From the NCBI RefSeq assembly GCF_029873635.1, contig NC_080425.1, positions 45,857,678 through 45,921,677 of the forward strand: a stretch of DNA of 64,000 nucleotides, read 5' to 3'. The notes under the pieces are model-generated. The model made no database searches. It was not told the origin of the DNA and worked only from the letters and a program-made list of their open reading frames with translations. Positions 46,334 through 61,577 of this stretch are shown here, piece by piece. A program made the position numbers and the translations under genes. Source of the stretch: Malania oleifera (lineage: Eukaryota > Streptophyta > Magnoliopsida > Santalales > Ximeniaceae). How positions within the stretch are numbered: the first letter of the stretch is position 1; every line of letters begins with the position of its first letter.

Positions 46334-49300
46334 CTGCAGCACAAAATAGTGTTATGCTTGGCGGAAATTGACAGTTGATTGGAAATAAAACTCCATCCAG
46401 CAAGTATACCCCTAAAATTTTTCTATGCTTAAAATATATAATGATAGAAGCAAATGCTAGTGCATTGCAGTTGTTTGGAGGAATCGTGAATCTACTTTAG
46501 GTCTTGGACTTTTGTTAGGTCAATCATCCATAGTTTTCTGCCTGCTTACTTGCATGTAGAGTACTGTAATTGTTGGTTGTCATCAAGGCATCAACTTAAA
46601 GCTATGAATGTATAAATGAAAAAAATGAACTAGCAATTTAAGAATGACAAAATTATGATAAAATGTTGCTTTTGGGACACTCTTGATGGGCTCATGTGCC
46701 ATGGGTTCAGTTACAGTACTTCAAAGAAAACATAATGCAAACAAGTGGCAGAGCAGTAGAACGCTCTGTATAGATTTAATACTTGGATTCAAGAAGCCAA
46801 CTAGAAAAGGTGAAAATTGTTGCACCTCTTTTTGTGAATTGATCGGGTGGAGTGTAGGACACCTAGGAATTCAACAACAGCCCTTACCCACCTGCAACAA
46901 GTAAAAGGGAAGAAAAAAAAAAAACATGTACATTAATATGAATGAATGGGCATTAGAATGCCGCTGGTACCGCAGAGCTGAAAAAATCAATATCATCAAT
47001 GGAGGATATAATAGAAAATTTGCAGAACAAAATATGCATGCATGCCTGCACACCAGTATGTGTGTCCATTTATGCATGTAAACATGCATGCTGGAAGCAT
47101 CTCGTACTAAAAAATTTTCAAATCCATAAGGTAGCTGTGGTGAAAATTAGGCTGTGCGCCCCTGCTTAAAGTTAAATATTCCCCACTATTCTATTAGATC
47201 TTTTACCATTAAACTCATTCCCATAATTAAAGTAATCAATGGCTCACGAAATAAAGCATGACCTTGAACCAATAGTGTGATTCAGCATGTGAATTATGGA
47301 TGGAATGTGCCCGCATCTTCTCAGACTACAAGAGGATCTCTCTAGCGTGCATTAAATAAGCAGGAGTGAGAACATAAATTACCACATGCTATTGGCTGTT
47401 GCTCCTTCATAATGTGCTATATGACCCCCATGTTGTGTGCTCACTAGGATGATGTTTTTATTTGCCCTATACATAAATCATATCAAATTAGCTGCTGATT
47501 AAATATCGTATATATTGATGATAGGCATGAAACACTGATAGTTATCACACTATAATGCAATGTATTATTCAGTTGACATTATTGTCTTATATGAGATACA
47601 AAAAAGATTTAAAGATGTTTCATCTGTATAGAAAGAACAGTGTAGAAAATTGCATGTTTAGGTTATCTTCAGTATTTAAATTTGGCAAAGAAATGCAAGT
47701 TCACAGATTAATCTCCCCCCCCCCCCCCCCTTCTTGGCGGGGCTCGGGGGGCGCAAAGTAGTTCTAGTTTTATCTTCGTCATCTGACATATTTCTTCCTT
47801 GATGGAAATCGGAAACTTATAGTAATAAACCCAAAAGCATAAAATTGTTGGCAAAAGGTAATAGTAGAGAAACAAAAGCAAGTTCATTTAATGACAAGCT
47901 CAGCAGGCCTGGAGTTTTGCATAGAAAAGCATTACAACATTTTTGGGTACACATTAAGACATAGAATAGAGGCACAAGAACAAGAAAAAAATTGGGTTAG
48001 CTATTATTGCTTTGTGTCGCAGTTCCTTCAGCAATTAGCAATCTAATAATGAAGATGAGGGAGTAAAGGACAGCTGCAACATTGAGAAAAAAATGAAAAT
48101 TTAAATTAATGATGCACCGAAGCTTTGTATTTTCGGTGGTTAGGACCTCAAGGCTGTTACCTTTATCTTTGTTCAACGACACCCCCCACCACCCCGGTGA
48201 ACGAAAAAAGGAAAAAAAGAAAAGAAAAGGAAAGAATAAGAAGGTTAAAAGAAACCCTTATTCAAGCCCAGTGTAAAACAACAAAACCTTGCAATGATAT
48301 TGAACTATGTTGACTGACCAATTTCATTAGATAGTTATAAAGTTCTATTAGATATTTGTTAAACGATTTGTGAATACTATGGTAAAAAAAACTGAAACAA
48401 ATCAAGCACCAAGAACTTTGGTTGCTTTGGATCAACTGACAGGACTCTCTTCATTTCTTAGTTAAAGCTTGCAATTTTATAGACCCATCATGGTCTGCTC
48501 CTTTCCTAAACCCACCCCGCATACATAGGAGTTTTGTGCATCAGGCTGCTATTTTTAAAGAACTACTTTATATTGAAACTAAAATTTTGCAGTTTCCCAT
48601 TTTAGCTTTGAGGACTACTTGTCCTCTATTTTGTGCGTCTCTCTCTTAAAAAATTTTTCTTTACAATCCAGTGTTTTTTTTTTTTTTTTTAAAGAAAAAC
48701 TCAAATACAAGACTTTAATCTAACTTTAATTGCAGGCATATGTTTTCGTCATCATTCAAATGTCCGCATTAGTCTAATAAGAACAAGAAGCTTACCCTTT
48801 AGATTCATGACAAAACCTCCCTTTGTAAGGAGGTGACAACTTGTTTTTACGTTTTGGTCCATGTAGCCCTCCTTCAGTTGTACCAACATTCTATGGGGAA
48901 TTATCAAGTAGTCAACACTATTTGCACTCGTTTACAGACACACCAGCAATCTGGTTAAGATTACCAGCTGCCAACAATTTCACAGTAGAAGCTAAATCTG
49001 GGACTTCAAGAGAGAGACGTGGATAATTTGGTGAATCATGACTCAGGTTAACATTAATTAGTAATAATTACCCAGACTGTATTAGTTTGACTACAATCTA
49101 TATCAGATCTTTTGACAAAAACTTAAGGAAAAAGCTTTTAGAAGAGAGTAAACATTCAAGCACAAGACCAGGAATGCCTCGCACCTGCATTTATCCCAGG
49201 GAATGGCTTCAACTGGACAAATTGGATCATCCAAAGCATTGATGCAAAGGAGCGGCACTGCTACATTCCCCACAAAATTAGCACAGCTGGAATGCCTGTA

Positions 49301-52300
49301 ATATGCATCCAGAGTCTGGGAAACAGGAAAACCTCTCATTCAGTCCCGCAGACAATGTGAGAATAAGCCAAAAGCAGACAATGTGAGAATAAGTCAAAAC
49401 TTATTACCTTGTGATTTCCAATAAAGCATGTAGCATTGCCGTAAAATTCTCGAAGGGAGCATGACTGTTGAAGCATAAAGGAAAATGGCAATGTGAACAT
49501 ATAATATCAGGGTTAACATCATAAACCTTTATATCAGATATACATAACCATAAACCAATTATATTGATCCTCAAGATCCAACATGTCAAAATGATGATAC
49601 GAGTAAATGTATGAGCATTACATATGACTTCATTGATGGGCTGCAAGGACCTTGAAGAAGGAACTATTCAGTTGTTTGTTGTAAGTCAATTATTGAAATT
49701 TGAGAATAAGAATTTGGATGTCCTCTGAGTAAAAGTTGAAATAGAGAAAAATATTAAATATAACAGTGCACATGCACAATGCCTAACTGCTAACATGAGG
49801 ATTAAGGCATCTGAATTTTTACGTGAAGTGATATTCATAAAATTATGATTTTTTAATTCATATTGTGTGGAATTATTTTACTTAATTCGCTACTTGCAAA
49901 TAATCTACCTCTGTCTCCCATGTAAGACATCTCACAACAACCATTCACTAAAAAAATGTTTTCTCTTCAATGAAATTGCAGCCCTTCAATTATTACTCAT
50001 TTACTTCAGTTCACAAGTAAATCAAAAACAGAAAATTGATGAGTAAACCACTCTAGATAGTACAATTTTTAGCACATTTTCTGGATTTGTTCAGCTGTTA
50101 TTCTCTGTTGAAGTGAGTACATAATGAACCAAGGATTGTTAAGGTTTTGGCAGTGCTTTTGTTAAAATATTTTCCAAAAAATCAATGCACACTGCTAAAA
50201 TCAGGGATCTTAGAATCAGTTTCTGTTAGCACAAGGGGCTGTGATTCATGTTGAATCAATTGTATGCATAAAAAATTAAAATCTTCAATTTGCATATGTT
50301 TAAAAACTCAGAATAGAGAGAGCATTGGGAATGGAATCCGGAGAGTTATGCTGCTGAGGTAGTTGCAGCCTTTCAATTCATATGGCTGAAGAAGACAAAG
50401 TTTAAGGAGCAAAATTTAAAAAATAAATAAAAATAACCTGACTCAATTCTTTCAAACTCAAATAATAGGACGGACACTTTTCTTAACTAAAGTTATAACT
50501 ATCAACACAATTAATAGAGACTAAGAAGAAGTGAATGACCTTTTTTATGGCTTTCAAATCTGCTAGACGGGAGATGACAGACCGATGCCTATAAGAAAAG
50601 TTAGATTAGGTACGCATAAAATTGCAAAGAAAGAACAATTTAGTAGATTTTTGTACAGGATTATCCAGTCATAAATCGCATTATTATGAAATGTTTGGCC
50701 CATCAGATTTTAGTAAGAAGGAGAAAAAAGACATACAGCTCTGCGTAACTTTGTAGAGAAATCATTATAGCCTTGTCATATAATCTCTGTACAAAGCTGC
50801 GGTTAAGGAACCTGTCAAATACCTGCAATGAAGGCAGAGAGTATGTAACTCTGACCAAAAAACATAGGACGTGTAACCTATGCTTTTGTATTTAGCTACA
50901 AATTAAATCTTGCTATTAAATTTGTTTCTTGCCTCTCCCTTTTTTCAGAATAAAGCATGCACTTATACCCATAGCCAATTTAAATTAAGAAAACTTTTAG
51001 GTCTATGATTTTCATCCTTGAAACAATGACTTTGAAGCCAGTCAAATATCAGTGATAAGTAATTTGGAATATTAGTCAAAAATAGATAAGATCCATTAAT
51101 TTAACTAAAGGATAAAACATTGACCAAAGAGACTAATATACTAAGGTTATTTTTGGTTCCTAGAATGTCTATTCCTAATGAGAGAGTGGTTATAATTGAT
51201 TTTGATAGTTTACACACACACACACACACAAAACTCTTGTCATATAGCAAATAACAATCCAAACATTTTTATGAATCCATAATAAGGAATTTGATAAGGA
51301 ACAATTATTCCCAAATTTCACTATGGGTATATTCCTTTCTATTCCATTTTGGATGGAATAACACAGCTTGAATGAGTAACTCCTTTCTAAATTATTGCAT
51401 CCCCATACAATTTTCATTACGTGGTCATTGTATTTCTACCTATTCATAAGAATAGATCTTTCGTCAAACAAACGTGACTTAAATGGTTTGAAGTTGCAGA
51501 ATTAATCAACATTTCTTGAATTGGTTTTGATTAAATCAATATAATTAAAGGTTTGAATAAAAATTACATTAGTACCTCAATGTATAGAAAATTTAATATA
51601 ATGCTGATGTATATAATGAGGTCCTATAGAATCACTGGCTGAGTATTTTCTTTTTCATCTTTATTTTCCAGGAGAAAGACAGGGCTCTATAAGTATTATT
51701 TTAAACTTATATAGTCTAGAAACAGAAGGAAAATTCACATTTGTATAAATTAAATTCAATAAAATGCTTTTGGTGCAGCAACAATGGAAGATAGATCCAT
51801 AAGAAATTTCGTTCCTTCAGAAAAACAACAGGCAATAAGTCACATAATATGAACCAAAATACTAACCACAAGGTCCCAAGGAGAGCAGATAGCAGCAGCC
51901 CCAACAACAGGGACATTGATCCCTTCCTCCCCAAGATATTTTACCTGACAATACAAATCCAGGTTAGCCCTGAATTTCATGATCAAAAGATTAACTCTGC
52001 ATTTGGGAGCATTGAATTGGGACTTTGAATTTAAATTTGTGTGGATCTGGATAAAACATAGTATAGAATTATATTGACTATCTCCCAAATCAACACAAAT
52101 TTAAATCCAAACCTCGAGATCCATATTCGCAAACACTACCTAAGGGAAATTCAACGACACATATTTCAACAAAATCATTTACTGACAATGAACTTTCTCA
52201 GCTTCCAACAGAACCAAAATATTATTTTTAAGATACCAGGGAAAAAAACAGAGAAAATTAAAAAACTTTTGCATGTTATTCATGGAGAGCCGGCGAAGTC

Positions 52301-55300
52301 TAAACTAAACTAGCAATGTCCAAATGTGCCCAAGACGAATACATTCATCAGTTTAAGTATCATTAAACAACTCTTTAAGGTGGCTTGAACAATTCGGATT
52401 TTGACTAGCTTAGGTCTGGGCCATGCTCAAAACGCATAGAGCCAAAACCAACCCATTTCTTGTATTCAAAAAATTCTTATTTTAGTTTTAGAAAGTATTA
52501 TTAGTACTTTAGAATCAAGATCTGTGGCTCAAATGTTAATCCAACATGTAACTAAAACATAAAACATTATTGGAAACACTTTTATCTTTTAAAAATGTAT
52601 AACTGATCTAATTTACTTAATTTGTTTTATTTATTCTCAGTGGGAAGGTAACTCATTCTGAAAGAGATAATTTCTGGCCCTCGTAATACATTAAGCTCAA
52701 AGTTCACAGAAGCAACACAAATTGGTTGAATTTATATACCAGAATATTGGCACCAACACTAGTTCCTACAGCATATAGAGGAGCTTTAGGATATCGACGA
52801 TGAAGATGGTTGATGACTTCACGAGTATCTTCCGTCCATCCAGCATTACACAAGCGATCAGACTTCCACAATGCATGAAGAAACAAAAATACCATGTTAG
52901 GAAATCATAAGCATTAAGATTAAGAAAAAAAAACTATCTGCCAAAGTACTTCACGCAACATGGAACGAGGCACTCTGGTGTAAAAGGCATTAGAAATGAA
53001 AAAGGTGTAGCAGCAGATATATGTGCTCAAAAATGCGAAAAGAAAAAAGGAAGATGGAAAAAACTGGATACTTTGCACAATGTGAAAGAAATATGAATGC
53101 CAGAATCAGATAATAGCTCCTCATCCTCCTCTGTGCATATCAAAGAAACAAATTTCAAGATATTTTGAAATGTGGTGTGTGTGCGTGTGTGGAGTATCAT
53201 GGTAAATACAGAGTGAATAATGAAGAGTAATTCAAATCATTTGCTGCAAAAACATCATACGGGAAAAAACTTACAGTTAGGGGTACGCCGCCAAAACCTC
53301 GATGATTGTTCACACAAACATTCCAACCATGCTTTACTATCTTGAGGGCAAGATGCTTTATATACTGTCACACAAAATACAATTTTAGGAGCAAAAGACA
53401 AAGATCTAGACAAGTGAACAGGACGAGCTTTGAGTAGAAAGAAGAGGAAAAACAAGAATTATCTTACTTTAACACACACACACACATACACATAAGAGCT
53501 CAATCAGCAATAACATAGCAGAGTGTCACGAGCTAAACTTGTTCAGGGCATTATGCTTGCTAGTGACCACTTATCTTGTCTACTTGGGATGGGTTTTCAT
53601 CATGTAAATATTAGTGTAAGGTTATTTTCTAGTTTATTTGTATATCAAATAAGGCAATATGACTTCTTGGTCACTTTGATGTTTCCTAGTGTCAAGATGA
53701 TAATTACATAAAAACCTCTTTAGGGGAGGGTGAGTGTTCATCAGTCATTGTAAAATTTACTAGTTATTGTCAAAGTGTTTAGCCTACTTGCCTCCGTCGC
53801 TAAACACACGATGTCAACGGAGGTGCTGTTAATGAATTGCGTAGTTTCAATGTTTACTGCTTAGATATAATAAGTATTTGTCAAATCAAAACCGGGCGTG
53901 ACCTATAAGGTCAACACTCTCGTGTTGTGAGGATGACATTAGAACAAGCAAAGGTGAATACTACGACCATATACTTGGTTGGTGATGCCAAACTGTGGTG
54001 GCATACCAAGTACCAATAGATTGAAACTAGACATTGTGTAATCAATAGTTTGGTAGACTTGAAAAGAGAGTCCAAGGCCCCATTCTTTCCTGAGAATGTT
54101 AAGTATAATGTAAGGAGAAAACTGAGAGATCTTAAGCATACGAGGTCAATCGGGGAATATGTGAAACAATTTTATGCTTTGATGTTGGATATTCAGGATA
54201 TGTTGGAGAAGGACAAGTTGTTCTATTTTCTTAAGGGGATGAAACTATCGGCAATGACAGAACTTTATAGGCAAAGAGTTCAAGACTTGTCAACTGCACA
54301 AGCTGCGACAGAACGCTTGACTGACTACGCTGGTGATGATACTGCTTCGTCCAAAAGGTTTAGCGGAGAGGGAAATAGTGGAAAGTCTCAAGAAAGGCAA
54401 GCCCAAGAGTAGGGGAGCCGACTCTAAATCATCAACCTCAAAGGAAGCTTCGTCATCTCAAGGGTTCAACACACCCAATGGAAAGGGAAAGAGTAAAATT
54501 TCATGTTACTTGTGTGGTGGATCTCATAGAGTGAGTGAGTGTCAAGACAAGGGATTACTCAATGCCTTACAAGCTTCCACTTCGGGAAAAGTGGTGGAAA
54601 GCGAGGAGGAAGAGGATGATGCACCGAGGGTAGGTTCAGTGCAGCTGGTAAGTGCATTGGAAAAGCAGGCAAAAGCACCCAAAGTTACACGAGCAAAAGG
54701 GTTAATGTTTGTAGACTTGAGGATCAATGGGAAGAGTACCCACACTATGGTGGATACGATGGCTACTCCTAATTTTGTTTCGTAATTGGAAGCATGGAGA
54801 CTCAACTTATCCTTAGAGAAGCATACATGACGTATGAAAGCAGTTGACTCTATAGCCCAGCCTACTCTAGGAGTAGCCAAGCAAGTGGCTGTAAAACTTG
54901 GTAGTGGGAAGGTTATGCAAATTTCACAGTGGTGCCGTTGGATGACTTTCTAGTCATTCTAGGAATGGAGTTCCTAAGGGGGACGAGGGTAGTGCTAATG
55001 TCTTCTGTTGGTTCCCTGTGTCTGATGGGAGATCACTCGTGCATGGAAGCGGGATGTGTTCACCCTTCCAAAGCACCATTGGGAGCATCGGTGTTGTTTC
55101 AGAAGAAACATGAAGAGCATCAACGAAAGGTGTTCGACAAATTGAGGGGAAGTCTGTATATGAAGAAAGGGAAGTTCTCTTTCGCTTAATGGAGCAACAA
55201 TTCCTTGGTTATGTGTTTGAACAAGGTTGTATCCGAAGGGGTATGGAGAAGGTAAGGATGATTCAAGAACGGAAGATCCCCACGACAATGAAGGAGTTGC

Positions 55301-58300
55301 GTTCCTTTCTTGGCCTTGCTATATATTGCAGGAAGTTCGTTGAGGGGTATTCGCAGAGAATGACTCCAATGACAGGACTACAGGGGAGGTATTGTTGGCC
55401 GCACACACGAGATGATGTGGTTGATTATACCAAAACTTGTTTCACTTTCCAACAAGACAAGGGGGAGCGGAAGAAGTGTGGTACTTTCATGGCTGCACCA
55501 AAGTACTGTTCGGTAAAGGAGAAGACACAATTGTTCCTTGTGACTATCGTGAAATGTTGGGGTGTTCACCAAGTGATTATTTTTACCGATACTTAATGTT
55601 CATTGACAACTTCTTGACAGAATTTTTCAGGATATTCAGGTCACATATTGACATCTCTTTGAGTTCTCACCGACAAGCGGACGGACAGATGAAGAGATTC
55701 AGAGAGCTACTGAAAGAGTACTTATTCCATTTTGTCAACGACAACCAGAAGAATGGCATGCAACTACTTTATGTGGCTCCATTTTGTGGCAAAGCCTAAA
55801 GGAGCTCAACAACCAACAAGAACACTTTTGAGCTTGTTACAGGCCAGTTGCCGCTATTACCTCACACAGTGGGTGAGCCGTACAGATGAAAGAGTCCCAA
55901 GGCATACATCTTCACCAGATAATGGAGACAGAATGCAAATTTTGTTTGAGCCCATTTGGAGAAAGCTTCTAAGTAGATGAAGAAGTGGGTAGATCAAGGG
56001 AGAAGACATCAGTTTCATGTCAGCTACCTCAAGCCATTCAACGCGGACACCAATGACCTGAGTAGAAGTCAGTCCAACAGAACAAAGTTGAAGATAGTGC
56101 AACCTGACAGACATGACGTTGAAGAGATCCTTGCAAATAGAAAGCTCATATCCTTAAGGAAGAAGCGGCATAAGTTCCTAGTGAAGTGGAAATGCCTTGA
56201 TGACAAAGAAATCAGCTGGATTTCTGTGGAAGATTTGAAGTCATTCATGGACAAAGTTAAAGTGTACCTAGCGCCAAAGTCTATGAGGACGTCAACCGCA
56301 TAAGTGGGGGAGAATGTCACTAGCTAAGCTTGTTCAAGGTATTATGCCTGCCTGTGACCGCTTATCTCGTGTACTTATGATGGGTTTCCATTATATAAAT
56401 ACTAGTGTAGGATTATTTTCGGCTAGTTGTTTATTTGTATGCCAAATAAGGTAGCATGACTCCTTGGTCACTTTGATGTTTCCTAGTGTCAAGATGATAA
56501 TTACATAAAAACCTCTTTAGGGAAGGATGAGTATTCATCAGTCATTGTAAAATTCACTAACTATTGTCAACATGTTTAGCCTACTTGCCTCCCTTACTAA
56601 ACACACGATGTCAATGAAGGTGTTGTTAATGAATTGCATAGTTTCAATGTTTACTGCTTGTGTGCCACTGCTTTCATGATTGCTTACTATTTCCGCTGCC
56701 ATTTGATTGAATTCTAATGAAAATGTTTCGTAGATGAATGTTGGTAAACGATAGGTTGGCTAGTTAAACAAGAGTGTTTTAGCTAGCGTCGCACGACCCT
56801 TCACAAAGGTGTAAAAATAGTCGGACCGTGACACAGAGGAATGCACAAACTGTCATTGGTTTCCCATGAACATGACTGCAAATCCAATATTTCCATCTAT
56901 ATACATTAGATAATATTGATAGGCATGCAAAATCGATAGCCAATCAAATCATTACTAAGAAGTAATAGCATGTTTCTCTCTTTAATTTTTGTCAACATCC
57001 TTTAGTTCCCTTCATTTCCAAAAGAAAAGTACCTTCACTTTGGGGAGTTCTTGGATTTGGATTCATATTGAATTTGGATAAGATGTGATACAAAAGTATA
57101 TTGAAATTTGTCCAAATCCAAGGTATGAAATTCATGCTCTTAAATGCAACGGAAATGCATCTCAAGGCATATTACTGTCATATTAGATGCGACACCAAAT
57201 GATATTGAAACCAATGGGCGTTGCTATATGTTGGTTGATTCGGACTTCATCCCCTCCTACATCTCACATTTTACCTAAGCATTTCATTAACAACATTTTC
57301 ATGTTTAACCATAAAGACACATTCCATTACTTCATTCATTGTAGAGTGCTACCAAGACTACTAGAAGCAAATTTCAACATGTTTTGATGCTACTTGAAAC
57401 TTGGCAGGATGCTCTGTCCTACTATTCAATAACTTGTGCATTGAATTGTTGATATCTGATAAACATACATATTTATATTCATGTATGTGTATGTGCATGT
57501 GATAGAGCTTTTAGCCTCAGGGCATCTAATGAGGAATCCTTGAAAGATAATTGTTAATCAATCACTTTACTTAAAAGCTTAAGCAGTTTGGTTGTGAGTC
57601 AATTAGGGGTACAATCGGTTTGGTTTGGTTCGGTTATGGACCAAATAGAAAACCAAACCAAACCTTGCAAATTTTGGAATGCCCAACCGAAACCAAAATA
57701 AAACCGAATTTATGATACCATTGAGAACCGAACTTTCGGCGGTTTGGTTAGGGTTTTTTAGTTTTTAACCGATTTTCTAAATATTCAACAATTATTTTTC
57801 ATAAGAGTTGTTGAGAATCTATTTGACATTTTGATTCTTTATAATGTTTCATAATTTTAACAAAATTAAATATGTTAAATAGTTTAAACAACTGAGAATG
57901 CGTTGGTCTTGTTGGACCTTTTCTTTTTGTTCCTAATTCCTATTAGCTTAGTAGTTTAGTAGTTCCTACAAACCATCATATATAATACAAATTACATGTC
58001 AATTAACCACAATTAAGTAATTTGGATTAACTTATTATATGGATCAATCATAATTAAGTAATCATATTAATTTATACATATCATTTAAAATGAAATCGGT
58101 CTTTCAGTTTTTTGGTTCGATTATACTTTAAAAGCCGAAACCGAAACCAAATACCGAAAAACTGAACCGCTTGTGATTTTGGTCCGATTTTCGATTTTTT
58201 GATAATTTTAGTACCCCCCTAGCGCCAACAATGTATATCAAGCCTAGACATTCCCCTATGCACGCAACCTGATTGCACGTGAAGAGATGCACAAACAATG

Positions 58301-61300
58301 AATTAACGTACATATCGGGAACATGATACTTTTTTTAACAAACTCACATTAAATTTAGGCAATTAACAAGACTAGTACCCAAGACCTCCTCGTAACCATA
58401 GCTCTAATACCATGTTAAACAATCACTTCACCCAAAAGTTTAAGCTGTTGGGCTGGGCCAACGATGTATATCAAGTCTTAATCATAATATTAATAAATGA
58501 ATATATTTTAAAATACAGAGATGGATAAGAACTCTGGAAACTTATTAGTGAAAAAGGGGAGGAGATGACTCACCGGAGAATCAGAATCACTTGCCAAGCC
58601 AGGAATCACTATCACGGTTGGGGTTTCATCATCTTTAGGAGTGGTATCTGTCACATGGGAAACATATTATGACTGAAGAAATCAAGAGCAGGTGCATGGC
58701 ATAAATTAGGAGAAGGTCAACCACTCAAAACTCTTACCAACTTCAACAAAATAAAGACGAACAGAATTTCTGTAACCAGCAAGTAAACCAAGAAGATTTT
58801 GGAAACAAAAATGTAAAATATCTTTTTCCCTACAATCGGCAGAGATACGGAAAGAGAATACTTGCTCGCCCTAAACTAAATTCAACCATGATTCATAAGA
58901 GTTACTCAAACGAGAATCCAAGAAAATAATTATACAGTAATTCGCATTTCTGAACAGCAGTAAATTGCTCATCTTCATCGCTGACAAAAACAAAAACATT
59001 GATTGTTTTCCAATTCAGCACTTAGGCACGAGCGGTTTCAAAGGATCCCTAAAAGGCTTTGCCTCTTACAATAAGAGTTAGACAGCAAGGAGTCGTTGAT
59101 TTGGATGAAATGCTTTGATGGGAATCATGACAATAACCATTACAGAAACTGCGTGTTTTAGTGATCACAGAGAAGTAAAGGGAATATGTGATTGAAAAAA
59201 TAATACCAAAGAAGTTCTAGCGACATCATCATTCAGGCAAATATCAAATTATAAGAACAGATAACAAATTTACCATCAGAATTTCTGAGCCAATCTAAAG
59301 CAATTGTTGCACCATCAGATGTATGAAAGAGCTCTCTGTAAACAATAATTGGCAAGAAATTAGCCAAATAATAATCAATAAACAGCAATTAAAATAAGCT
59401 CTTTGTGTCTTTAATTCGACACCAAGAAACCATTGTTCATCATAATTTTCCAAATAAATCGAGTTAAACTATTTTATACATGTGAATCACTATTATCACA
59501 TTGTTCATTATTAACAATTATAATATTTATTCTTGGATAACCTTACAAATTTCCCTTTTCTTTTTTGGATAGAAAACCTTACAAATTCTTCAAGCTCATT
59601 TCTTAAACTATTATTTTTAACAATATATGTCTTATTATACAATCAAATGAATTATATTACCGTGCTTTGTAAAATTATAAACCAAATTCTTTTTTAAAAA
59701 ATATTATCTTGTACTGTCGACATTGTTAATAGAAACATAGAGGTTGAATGGCACATTAACATATGGGATTTCTGACCTTGTATACTTGACGACTGGAGGT
59801 CTCCCAAAAAAGCTCATAAAAATTGTCTGTAGATGAGGACTAGCAAGCCATGGAGTAGCCAAATACCTACTCAAATCACCAAAGCAGTTTGATTAGATAA
59901 AAAAAATATATTTAAAAAAAGAAAGGAAAAGTGGAAATCAAGATTTTGTAAGAAACTTAATAAGGGCTTGTTCAATTATTCAAGATAGTTTTTTATTTTT
60001 ATTTTTTTTTAAGAAATTACAAAATATAAAATTTTCATTTTTGTAAAAACTAAAATTATTTTTCTTTATTGTGAAAAACAGTTTTCATTTATCATTTTAA
60101 TTTCTAAAGAATTACAAAAATGTCACCTTAATTATTTTTGTAGTTTAAAAAATTTGTATAAGAAATGAAAAAAAAAAAAAGATTTTTTTGTGCGATTACT
60201 TGTAGAAAAGTTTTATTTTATATTTCTAATTTTACAAGCAATTACAAAAAAGACACATCTCGCTTTCCTATTTTTTTGAATTTGTATAGGAGAGTTGAAG
60301 AGAAATCCTTTTATTATTTTCTAAAATTTTAGTTAATTATATAATTTCTTAAAAATTAAAAACAAGTCTTTTATTGTTATTTGAAAATCTATAAGTGGAG
60401 CATAAAAAATATTTTCAACAACTAAATAAGCTCTTCATCATTTTCTACCTTTTTCATACAAATCTTGTAAAATTGAAAATTGTGTCGACATTTTTATAAT
60501 TCTTTGAACTAAAAAAGAAAAGAAAAAAATTATTTTTCACAACTAAATAGCCAGGACCTAAATAATTAAACTATACCGCATTATTTTTCATTTTTTCAAG
60601 ATATATTTATAAAATCTAGAAAACAAGAAAAATTTTCTATACAAATTAAATTTGAAAAACTAGAAAATAAGGTGATTTTTTTGTTATTATTTGAAAAATT
60701 GAAACTAAAATTCTAAGAATATGTAAAATTATTTTTCATATTGGAAATGACATCATTATTATTTTTCAAATACCAAAAATTAAAAACAAGGTAATTTTTC
60801 CTACTTATTTGAAAAATGGAAACAAAATTGTTTTGCAAAGATATGCCCCTAATATTTCAAAACCAAAAACGAAACTCTGGTTAATATTTAATAAAGAAAC
60901 TTAAAATTAGAAACTATATTATCTACAAATTTTAAAATGCTTTTAAGTTAGATGAGATGATTCCTACTTTAAGCTAGCCCTCATATTAATTATAGTTAAT
61001 TGTATTTTCAAATTAATCAAACATAAACTATTTGTCTCATTGATAATGTGGATGAGATTTCATCTTTAAATTATCTGCATTTTCATATGTAAAAAAATAT
61101 GAAGGCCAAATGCACGAGATTGTCAACGAATAGATTATAAATCGAGTTAAGGCAATAAAAATTTGAGAACAACAAGAAATGGAGACGTAGCTAGCGACTG
61201 TTATACAAATGGAGGAATAGGAAAAGGAAAAAGAAAGGATACCTACTGAGGCAAAAATAATCTGATGCCAAGTCAGAAGTAATATGTAGAACATCAAATT

Positions 61301-61534
61301 AGGTAATAATGAAACACCCCAATGTGGAGCTAGATCATGAGTTGATAAAAGGTCAAAATATTTGAATTATTTAATAGTGTGGATGCTGAACTGCATTCAA
61401 CCAAATTTGAGCACTGCAACAATTATATATATATAAATTATTTCCAAATTTCAAAAGATGAAGAAACGTCAATATAGTACGGAGCGACTAAAGAACCAGA
61501 ACCCAAACGCGGGAACTTGATTTTAATAATGAGT

Positions 61535-61577
<43 letters not shown>

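Larger units (their letters stand above)
53524..56833 (+). mobile_element. Decayed chromovirus (Ty3-Gypsy) inside hydrolase intron 4
   Basis: LTRs: the left starts TGTCACGAGC at 53524 and is homologous to the right until about 53862; the right is 56315-56833 (519 bp). The target duplication CAGAG is at 53519-53523 and 56834-56838. The element is on the strand opposite the host gene. Inside are gag, protease, a fragment of RT connection, integrase and a C-terminal chromodomain. The end of the left LTR, the PBS and the RT catalytic core are deleted. It is probably of the Galadriel/Reina/CRM group; exact clade not decided. Confidence 0.92.

Noticed and set aside
48841..49026. Plus-strand frame of 61 codons
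   Set aside because: It is antisense to the hydrolase intron. The minus-strand reading has better splice signals, and neither has a recognised family.
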